In this document: positions 56,201 to 64,000 of the stretch, one piece after another | Layout: every line of letters starts with the position of its first letter | Numbering within the stretch: position 1 is the stretch's first letter | NCBI GenBank assembly: GCA_949128115.1 | Contig: OX421964.1 | Span: 53,050,601-53,114,600, forward strand | DNA from: Anaspis maculata | Taxonomy: Eukaryota; Arthropoda; Insecta; Coleoptera; Scraptiidae | Direction: 5' to 3' | Length of the DNA: 64,000 nucleotides | Position numbers and translations under genes: made by a program | The notes under the pieces: model-generated | Told to the model about the DNA's origin: nothing | Database searches by the model: none | What the model saw: the letters and a program-made list of their open reading frames with translations, nothing else

Positions 56201-59200
56201 CTGAATTTCTGCAGAGGTAGTCAGAAGCATTTCCTTTATCGCAAAAAACCTCCCAAGTATCCCGTTGGCGCTATCCAAATTATGGTACAAAAACCGCCTC
56301 AAAATAGTTTTAGTCGTGTAGCATTTGATTTTTTTAAAATTATTTAGATATGGAATATTATTGTGTGAGGGTGTTTTAATATATTAGTAGGTTGCGTTTG
56401 GGTGAATGTCTGTCGAATGGATACCATGTGTGCATGGTTGTTGCTGGTGCGAAAGCGAGAGGCCTACCGGAGGGGTAGAGGGCGAGAGATTTATGTGGGA
56501 TATTTGCGTGCATGTGTGCAGAAGAGGATAGGTCGAGAGGTAGTTTTAAGATATACTAAGGGAGAGAGGCGTGTGTCGCCGAAGCGAGAAGTCGTGTGTT
56601 GTACATTGAGAGTTTGATGATAATAAAAAGAGTTTTTGGAGAGAGAATTGCGTTAATTATTGAGAGCTAAAGCTGCGGTATCCTGACAATATAGAGATTG
56701 CAACAGTCGTAAACGCAGCATCGCTTATTGGTTCTCGTGCGCATGAGAGCCAATGAGCAATGCTGTGCTTTACGACTAAAACTAATATTGAGGCTAAATA
56801 ATGCTGAATAAAGATGAACTCATCTTAACATCGACATGGTATTTAGTTTTTTAGCACATTTTCCTAAAGGATTGGCGCTTTTAGCTGAACTTTGTCCATC
56901 CGTCCGTCACGCGAAGTGCTCAGGGAAAAGAGCTATCGATCCGGTATAATCACTAGCCCATTTCTCTCGCATGTCAAGTTGGCACAAATCTGGCTTAAAT
57001 CACGATCAGCAACTACAATAATAATTTAGTTTAGCGCGACGACGCGACGCCGATGCAGTGCTGAATTTCACAAGTCCGCTGTACTTGAAATTTATGAGAT
57101 GCGGGAAGGTACTTGGTTTCAAAGAAATAGATGAGCACGTATGCGAGAATGCGAGATTATATTTAGAGAAGACTTTGAAATCTCTTTTAACTATAGCTCC
57201 ATACCGTACGATATCACCTACGGGTCAATAGTTACGAATTTTCAAAATGACCAAGACCATTTTCAAACGTACGACGTCGGCTTGAGATCTGTACAATGCC
57301 GCCCGCCACGCTGTTGCACCTGAAAAATCGGGGTGTGCGGACAGGAACTTGAATTCGTTAATATGTGTGGACACATGCAGGTGTCTTGAAGCTTGCGGTA
57401 CAGAGTCAAAGGCAGTTCCAGGAAATGCTTCAAATGTGTGAAGAAAAATTTGGTATTTAGATATATTTTGAGATGCATTATGGCATTTTCGAGTCACTAG
57501 AACCGAACCAGTTGCAATTGCATGATGTTGGTTCAGCTTGTCGCCACTTGGTGGCTTTGGTTTGGTGGCACAGCGCGCTTGCGCCAGATCCAGATTATCG
57601 ATTAGTTTCGTTTGTTTATGTTTTGCAAATTGCAAATAAAAGTCGAACAACGGCCCATCGCTTCTTCAGGGCTTCATTGGTTGGGAACTTATGGAATTTC
57701 ATGCCATTTCTGTTTTGTTGAATTTTGAGCGCGATGTGACACACAACATTTATAGGGCATTTTTCAGCGTCGACAATATAAAAAGATGAGAAGAGAACTA
57801 ATGACAGCGGACAATTGGTGTGGCGACATAAATGTTAATTTATTCAAGTGCCAAAATCACGCGACTGACAGTTATTACACACGATTTGGCGATTTGCAAT
57901 ACCAATTGATAAACCTAAAGTCCCCAGGCGGCAAACGGCAAGCGCCCCCTACATGCAATCGCCCTATTGGTTCTCGAAAATCCTTTCCCAATCAGTGGTA
58001 GCGATTTTCTAGCTGAACTGGCTCTGTTCTAGCCAGTCGAAAACGCCATTAGTCTATTCTGAAAAAATTACTAAAATTTTATCAAATAATGAAAATAATA
58101 GAGGGCAAAGCCCTGCCGCACCCTTCAACCCTCTACATTTCCAAAGATGAAAACCCTAAAAAATTTTAACATTTTTCTACACATTTGAAGCATTTCCTTA
58201 AACTGACTCTGGACCGTGAGCTCTGGAGTACTCTGTAGACAAAAACCGTATTTATCTTTATTTAAATTTAGAATAAATATTTCGAATTTAAAAAAAAAAC
58301 GCACATCGATACGACCTACACGGTTAAATGGTTAGAAATCTTTGGAAATGACCCCTCCCAAAAGTAAATAAATATACGCCGCGCCGCCATCAGCATGGAA
58401 TCTCCCTATACAATATAAATCAAATTCTGACGGATTTTTCTCAAACGCGGTGCCTATTATGCAACATTCGGCAAGTTAGTAGGTACCAGGTACCTATTCA
58501 ATTTAACACTTGTGAAAATGGATCTTCTTCATTTTCAAGTAGCATAATTTTGAAATTTTGCTGTTTTTGTCCTCGCCTATGCAAATTCAAAATCTGCGCG
58601 TGTTTCTGACCGAGTGAAATTTGACTGTTTCAACATTTTCAAATACCTAATTTTTAAATTGGTAGGTATAGTATTTACGTATTTTATTTTACTAATTTAC
58701 TCAAGAGTAAAGTGCGCTACTGAACCTCACGCCCGTCTTGGCCCTCACGCCAATTCACTTGTCTCATTTTTCTGTCAAACGGTTTACTTGGACGTAAAAT
58801 TGGCATGGTAATAAAAATATTCCGTACATAACGTATGGTCCGGAAGTTTTGGGAATTTTTTTAAAAGCTAATTACTTTTTTTTGATAGTTTTCATTTTGT
58901 AACTTGATACTGCAAAAACTAACATCATCTATAGCAATACCAAATTCATATTCAACATATTGAAGATGGGCCATTACCTTTGATGGCTCTCAGTTTTCTT
59001 CTGCCATGTTCGATCATTCTCTGGACAACAACAGGATTAATTTCTCGGAGCTCCGGCCTCCCAGTGTACCGCAAGCTCGACCAATTTAAGATTTTTTGTA
59101 GTATTGACCAGGATAGTATACGACAAGAGATGGGAAGCTGCAAATTAAGACCAATTACGGCGTAGCATTTTTCAATAACATTAGAGAATTTCGCATCGGG

Positions 59201-61170
59201 GAAATTGACAATGGAAAATTATGGAACATGGCAGAAGAAAATTTGAATCCATCGAAGATAATGGTCCATTATCAATATGTTGAATATGAATTTGTTATTG
59301 TTATATATGATGTTGATTTTTGCTGTATTAATTAAAAAAATAAAGACTATTTATAAAAAGTTATTAGCTTTGAACAATTTCCCAAAACTATCGGACCATA
59401 CGTTGATTCTATGTAGATCGAAAAGCTCCAATAAATCATGTGGCCAGGGTCCACCCAATTCACGTAAATTGCGTTTTGAAGTATGGCCACAAAATATCCA
59501 TCCATCCGAAAATCTGTGCAGCGCCATGTTTCAAGCCGGATATCTTGTAAGTGGTTCTCAATTCTCATATCTTTTTTTACGCCCAAGTAACTTACTGGGG
59601 AACTTTTTTTGGCGATAAAGGACATAATATGACAATATTATTATGCTTCTGAATATCTGTGATAAATCTCAGCTTAATAACTATCAAGAATGTCTACCTC
59701 ATTTCCAGTCGGTCCTGGACTATTGGTTGTTGAAAAAAGTCAAATTGCACGTGAAAGTACTACTTACTACATACTTGATTATGGTAAAAATGCTAATGAC
59801 GAGGTGTGGAATTTTTTGCACAGACGCGAAATCTGACGTAGTTTCTTAACGAAGTGAATTATTACGATGAACTTAATTTAGACCTGTATATGTGATAAAT
59901 AAATGAAAGCCGAACAATTTATTGAATGTTATCTTCGAGCAGCATAGTTATAAAATAGTCATTTAGGTATTTATAAAAAATGTCTATTGTCAAGTTACTT
60001 AAATTAATATTTAAATACAGGTGATCCATCACCAAATGACACAGTCTACGGGTAGGTCCAGTTTTTCCAGGCAAACCAGGATCTGGCCTGGAAATGTTGA
60101 GTAGTAGTAACGAAAAGTTTCGGCAGAATTTAAAGAAAAAAAAATTCACGTCCCTCAACTTTTGCCGTATTGCCGGTTGCAGACATAATATTCGGAGAGG
60201 CGTGTCCAAGGCCATCCAAGGGGATTATCAGTTCAGTATTTGGGTGGGGACCGATCGATCCAGATCTGACTTCTTGTCCTCATATTTCCCAAAAATTATA
60301 TTTTGTGAAACATTTGACTACGTTAATGCCTTTTGATATAATAATATAATGACAGTAATTTGTTGTGATCATTACACTGAAATAGATTTTTTTCATGACG
60401 AATAGTGTTTTGTTTGCTGAAGCTCAGCCGAATTTATACTACATGAATAAAAATATACATTTATATCAATGAGGTCTCTGTTGTCGTATACTTGAAAGAA
60501 AAATTGATATTTCAGTTCCTTTTCCAATGCGCGAATACGCCCAACAACGTGATGAAAGAGGCCGCCCTTCAGATGTTCGCCAGCGTGCCTGGCGTTTTCG
60601 GAAATCAGCAGAGCAACTACCTGGACGTGATAAAGAGGATGTTACTGGAAAGACTGGCACCGGCGGAGGCCTACGAGGTGAAATTCCAGGCGGTGCGTGC
60701 CGTCGGCGCCTTCATCTTGAACCACGACAAGGAAACCCAGATCCTCAAGCATTTCAACGACGTCCTGGCCCCCATGTTGAACGTAGTCGCCGAAAGCATC
60801 CAACAGCAGGACGACGATTCGCTCTTGAAAATCCTCATCGATCTGGCCGAAAACACGCCCAAATTCCTGCGACCTCAGATCCAACCGATCTTCGAGATGT
60901 GCCTGAAGATCCTGGCCGACACGGGAGCCCTCGACAGTTGGCGGCAGCTGGCGCTGGAGGTGTTGGTCACGCTGTCCGAAATGGCACCGGCGATGGTGCG
61001 AAAGAACGCCGGCAAGTACATGGAACAGCTGATTCCGATGGTGTTGATGTTCATGGCTGACCTGGAAGACGACGACGGTTGGGGTGAGGTCGACGAGGTG
61101 CTCGACGACGACAACGACTGCAACTATGTTGTGGGCGAGGCGGCTTTGGATCGCTTGGCATGTGGATTAG
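50244..61170 (+). CDS. IPO5: importin-5 (karyopherin beta-3/RanBP5), N-terminal part
   Basis: Three coding exons, 50244-50324, 50638-50949 and 60516-61170, join in phase and encode the first 349 residues. The last ends one base into a codon at a GTGAG donor, so the gene continues beyond the window. The start lies in GCCATGG and reads MAADQEQFYQLLTTLL. Diagnostic stretches follow: [58 protein letters not shown] and DSWRQLALEVLVTLSEMAP, with the acidic segment DLEDDDGWGEVDEVLDDDND of the HEAT-8 region, then GEAALDRLACGLG. Known animal importin-5 carries ribosomal proteins, histones and other cargo into the nucleus and is released by RanGTP. The third exon is GC-rich compared with the intron around it. 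Intron 2 is 9.6 kb. Confidence 0.96.
50950..51487. other. importin-5 intron 2, no gene recognised
   Basis: AT-rich sequence without recognisable elements. Confidence 0.4.
51488..51975. repeat. dispersed repeat, copy 2
   Basis: CAACGGGACCGGGGAGCAAA matches 139 onward, same orientation, and ends CAAGTAACAATACAAC as the first copy does. About 480 bp, in importin-5 intron 2. Confidence 0.7.
52735..52862 (-). repeat. tRNA-derived SINE
   Basis: On the minus strand an A box (TGGTGTGGTGGTCAGCGCG, 52853-52835) and a B box (GGTTCGATTTCC, 52808-52797) lie at tRNA-like spacing. The sequence GTGGTGGTCAGCGCGTCCGA is typical of insect tRNA-derived SINE heads. An outer GGAGCTTGT at 52860 is mirrored by CAAGCTCC at 52766. 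The acceptor stem does not form as in a real tRNA. Confidence 0.65.
52889..53180. repeat. palindromic element in importin-5 intron 2
   Basis: AATGGAGTATTATACTAG pairs with AAAGTATAATACTCTATT. Inner arms: TTTTTATTCAGTCAAAAACC / TTTTTGGCTGAATAAAAAAA and CGTTTGGGCGCAATAAATAA / TTATTTATTGCGGCCAAACG. About 292 bp. Confidence 0.75.
53181..54846. other. importin-5 intron 2, unassigned
   Basis: Short frames (53807-53995, 54035-54247, 54613-54843) show scattered cysteines but no domain I can name. They may be decayed transposon coding sequence. Confidence 0.35.
54847..55320 (+). repeat. direct repeat block, copy 1
   Basis: GCATGATGTTGGTTCAGTTT, GATCCAGATTATCGATTAGT and the AAAGTCCCCAGG segment near 55259 occur in the same order at 57514-57985. 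Copy 1 is longer near its end (CGGCGCCGCAAGCGCCCCCT). Confidence 0.75.
55321..57513. other. importin-5 intron 2, unassigned, with a hairpin near 56706
   Basis: GTCGTAAACGCAGCATCGCT and AGCAATGCTGTGCTTTACGA form an approximately 75-bp hairpin at 56706-56783. An Arg-rich open frame at 56402-56617 has no support. No gene is recognised. Confidence 0.4.
57514..57985 (+). repeat. direct repeat block, copy 2
   Basis: Second copy of 54847-55320 about 2.7 kb downstream, same orientation. It is followed directly by TTCTCGAAAATCC..., which is found inverted inside the transposon at 61918-63340. Confidence 0.75.
58831..59403. repeat. long imperfect palindrome in importin-5 intron 2
   Basis: ACGTATGGTCCGGAAGTTTT at the left corresponds to AACTATCGGACCATACG at the right. 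Further in, TTCATATTCAACATATTGAA pairs with CAATATGTTGAATATGAATT, and TTTTCTTCTGCCATGTTC with GAACATGGCAGAAGAAAA. The centre is near 59117. Short frames here are therefore palindrome sequence, not genes. Confidence 0.7.
59404..60515. other. importin-5 intron 2, 3' part, no gene recognised
   Basis: Short open frames (for example 60094-60336) have no convincing domain. The importin-5 acceptor TTTCAG ends at 60515. Confidence 0.4.
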
Positions 61171-61305
61171 GTGAGTTTGTCAACTTCGGGGTGCTTAGCT
61201 CTGAGATTTAGTCCAGGTAATGAGTACTACCTTGCGAAGGGTCGCGGAAAGTTGAAGATTTGCAATCTAGCCAGGGAGAGCGGGGATGGTTTGTTTTCAG
61301 ACAGA

Positions 61306-61363
61306 TTTTACTTTCCCGACCCGTCTGCTCACTCGGAAGGGAAAGTTATGTGATGATGCAGGA
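61306..61363 (+). repeat. short fragment of the ACTTTCCC family
   Basis: TTTTACTTTCCCGACCCGTC and GGAAGGGAAAGTTATGTGAT match the start of the copies at 37362 and 46640. Confidence 0.55.
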
Positions 61364-61443
61364 AAACCGTTCTCACACGATCGCACACATAGCACACTTG
61401 ATGCTTGAGTGAGAATGGTGCGTTTCCTAGTCAATAAAAATTG

Positions 61444-64000
61444 CAGAAGTGAGAGCCATCTACAAGAAGGGTGATAAGACGAGCATCGGAAAGTACTGGC
61501 CAATTTCCATTCTTCCCAACATCAGTAAGATCTTTGAGAAAATAATTGACAGGAGACTAGTCGACTATAGTCGACTTTTTGGATAGTCGACTCCCAGAAA
61601 TGGAGATCCACTGTAAGAGCCGTCCACAGTGCGATGCTCAAAATAGTTTACTCACTGAATGAATCCAAAAACACCTTGCTGCTAAGTATTGATCTATTTA
61701 AGGCATTTGATGGCGTATCTCATAAAGTCCAAGAAGCCCTTCAGAAGCCCTTCTCATAGAGCCCTTCAGAAGTTGGAAACCTACGGGGTGAGGGGCATCT
61801 CCCTGAAACTGTTTGAATCCTACCTTGCGAGCAGGATGCAGTGCGTCATTAAACGAGATGAGAATGGCAAAATAATAAAATAACAGTTGCTTGAAATAGT
61901 TGGGGGAGTGCCTCAAGCACGGATTTCTGAATATAGAGCTGGATAGCTAATACAACACATGCGTGTTGTCCGAACCCAGCTGGCCGCCATACTGTGCTAA
62001 AATGTTATTGGCTGACGGGCAACAAATCGGATTCAAAATATAAACCGCCGTCTTTTGTGCATTGGTGTTTACATTTGTTTCAAATATTAATTGTGAAATA
62101 ATAATTACCTGAAACTGGACGAGTCCTACAGGGAGAAAGCTAAGATGCTTGTACTTTTGTTTCGTAGAATGATTCTTGGTTCTTGAATCTTCCTATTATT
62201 CATTTTTTAATTATTGGTTAGTGGTCATGATTTCATTAATGTTGTTCATTACAAATTGCAGCTCATTTTATTTCGGAATAGTTAACTACATACATGTTGG
62301 AAACGTAAGGTATTTGATGAATTGTTTCGAAGACAAAACGTAGAAACTCAAGCAAAAAACTAATGGCGTCTTCGACTGGCCAGAACGGAGCCAGTTCAGC
62401 TCGAAAATCGCTATCACTGATTGGGCAAGGATTTTCGAGAACCTTTCGGATCCCCTGATTTTAGAGCCGAACTGGATCGGTTCTAGTGATTTTAAAACGC
62501 TACAAAACAACACAAACACGAACCTGATTTATATCACAAAAATAAAATGAAAACAATTATTGAAGTATAACATAATTGTTTATTTGTGCCTAATAATAAT
62601 TCCGACATAGCTTGGCTTGTTGATGCTTTCGGCATAGCTTGATCTGGTCATGATTCCGGCATAACTTGGCTTGTGGTTGTTGGAGCTTCCTGGATAGCTT
62701 GACTGCTTTCTGAAGCTACTGGAATGGGTCTCAGGTATACTGTGGTCTCAGGGTAGGCAAATCAAGTGAAGGAATTACATTGGGTTTCAGTTTCTTGAGC
62801 AATCCAATTCGCTCGAAGGCTTCATCAAGAAATGATCTGAACAAACACGCTCTCATTGTTACGCTGCTGAATAAATGTTTGTTGATCCCTACTGATGGCC
62901 TGGAGCCACTCCACTTTGATCGTTTCGGAAACCTGAAATAAATCTTTTGTAATAAATGAAAAATCGGATAAAAACATCGAACTTACACATGATAGGTTAT
63001 GCCGGTTTTGTTTTGTTTGTCGCTATTTTTGCAACTAGGCACAAAACAGGACGACATCAAGTCTTTTTCTTCAACAAATCACTGAGAAACGTCGAGAAAA
63101 CTTCGCGCAAAGAAACGGATAAACAAGAAAAACGTCAAAAAATGACAATAGATTGACATTTGGGTGACATTTGGCAATCAAAGTGACACTCAGGGATGAC
63201 AATTATTCGCAGCTTTGCCAACCCACAAGCATTAAAGTAACTAAAAATTAGCACAGTATGGCGGCCAACACGCGTTTGACAAAAATTGTGGTGGGGGTAT
63301 ATTGTGATTAGCTATCCAGCTCTATGTTCAGACATCCGTGGCCTCAAGGCTCCATTTTTGGCCCTCTTCTTTATTTTATTTATACGAATGACCTTACCAC
63401 CGTAGTCAGGGAGGATGTTGTCCAGTACGCGGATGACACCTCTTTGATCTTCAGCCAGGAACATGAGGACATTCTCAGGGTGAACATGTCTGAGTCTCTT
63501 GTCAGTTTGGAAGAATGGTTTAAACTGTACTCACCGCTGATGAAGGTTGAAAAAACGTCTTTAATCCATTTCAATCACTCAAAACCTGAAAGTCCATTTT
63601 CCATCACTGCACATGAACAAACCCCTGAGGCACCACAGTGTAGCAAATTCTTGGGAATTGTCATCGACAGTCGGCTGGATTGGAGGGCGCATGTGGATGC
63701 CCTTGAGTATTGCTGCAGCCAGGACTGCCTACCACTCCTATGTTGCGTCGCGGTTCAGATACGGGATAATGTTCTGGGGAGGCTCGGCTGCGGTGTCCAG
63801 AGTTTTTCAGTTGCAGAAGAGGTGTTTGCGGTATATTCTCGGTCTGAGGGCCACGGACAGTTGCCAGGAGCACTTTGTTGACAGTGGAATTATCTAACTT
63901 TGACCTGTGTCTGTCTGTATGAGTCGATCATTTTTGTCAAAGCGAACGGGAACCTTTTGACACGCGTTTTAGGGAAGACCTACTCACTCGCAAGATACAT
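61444..64000 (+). pseudogene. CR1/Jockey-like non-LTR reverse transcriptase, broken and split by a DNA transposon
   Basis: The left part (61444-61917) reads VRAIYKKGDKTSIGKYWPIS then ILPNISKIFEKII, later LLSIDLFKAFDGVSHKV and GVRGISLKLFESYLASRMQC, all reverse-transcriptase blocks. It breaks in frame several times and has a stop before GGVPQ. The right part continues after 63340 with GSIFGPLLYFIYTNDL and the catalytic block VVQYADDTSLIFS, shifts frame near 63700, and goes on as SYVASRFRYGIMFWGGSAAV and FQLQKRCLRYILGLRA to a stop at about 63897. It lies in an importin-5 intron in the sense orientation. It is inactive. Confidence 0.85.
61918..63340. mobile_element. DNA transposon with 8-bp target duplication inserted in the LINE
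   Basis: The 1423-bp element is flanked by perfect GCCTCAAG duplications (61910-61917 and 63341-63348). The TIRs are CACGGATTTCTGAATATAGA and its imperfect complement ending CAGACATCCGTG, running on through AGAGCTGGATAGCTAAT. A second inverted pair, GGCCGCCATACTGTGCTAA near 61980 and TTAGCACAGTATGGCGGCC near 63250, lies inside. An 8-bp duplication fits hAT or P superfamilies; the ends do not decide between them. No intact transposase is seen, so it is nonautonomous or decayed. Confidence 0.85.

Noticed and set aside
56402..56617. Arg-rich 71-codon frame
   Set aside because: Low-complexity, purine-rich DNA; no family similarity; intronic.
60527..61060. 177-codon plus-strand frame rich in Arg and Gly
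   Set aside because: An out-of-frame shadow of importin-5 exon 3.

Overview
The window is nuclear DNA from an arthropod, most likely an insect. Genes are split by short GT-AG introns, intergenic DNA is AT-rich, and non-LTR retrotransposon tails, a tRNA-derived SINE, TA-flanked terminal-inverted-repeat (TIR) elements and foldback palindromes are abundant. The two conserved housekeeping genes (GNL2, importin-5) are clearly metazoan. The SMP-30 paralogs look like the insect regucalcin / luciferin-regenerating-enzyme-like group expanded in beetles and some other insects. The order cannot be fixed from the sequence alone.

Layout. Bases 1-2474 hold a dispersed repeat and the degenerate 3' end of a non-LTR element. 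Bases 2475-40099 carry a tandem array of seven SMP-30/gluconolactonase/LRE-like genes, all on the minus strand, called A to G here: A 2475-3436, B 3727-5271, C 6794-7804, D 15007-17761, E 27794-29092, F 30052-37677 and G 38281-40099. Exons were rebuilt from splice sites and reading phase. B to G each give a complete 305-314 residue protein with the metal-site Glu, Asn and Asp residues. A lacks the N-terminal metal Glu and most of the last blade. The introns are a mosaic: B has four, C one, D two, and E, F and G three each.

The gaps between these genes, and the 6.4-kb first intron of F, are packed with inverted-repeat DNA: large palindromes at 12192-13162, 18791-21360, 23740-24743, 25239-26071, 32620-34927, 36211-37045 and 40681-42294, plus many smaller ones. 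Three large palindromes carry a TACAGGGTG-type TIR element at or near their dyad centre. The loop of the largest holds an open frame with a CXC cysteine cluster.

Bases 43466-61170 hold two divergent housekeeping genes sharing a 658-bp intergenic region: GNL2 (nucleolar GTPase for 60S ribosome export) on the minus strand and importin-5 on the plus strand. Importin-5 is present as its first three coding exons and runs off the window. Its 9.6-kb intron is filled with repeats. The last 2.8 kb is a degenerate CR1/Jockey-like reverse transcriptase split by a 1423-bp DNA transposon with a perfect 8-bp target duplication.

The SMP-30 array is the likely adaptive unit. Its members share promoter layout (TATA box, short 5' leader) and fold but differ near the active site, which suggests diversification on lactones or related small molecules. 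That is inference; no substrate can be read from sequence.
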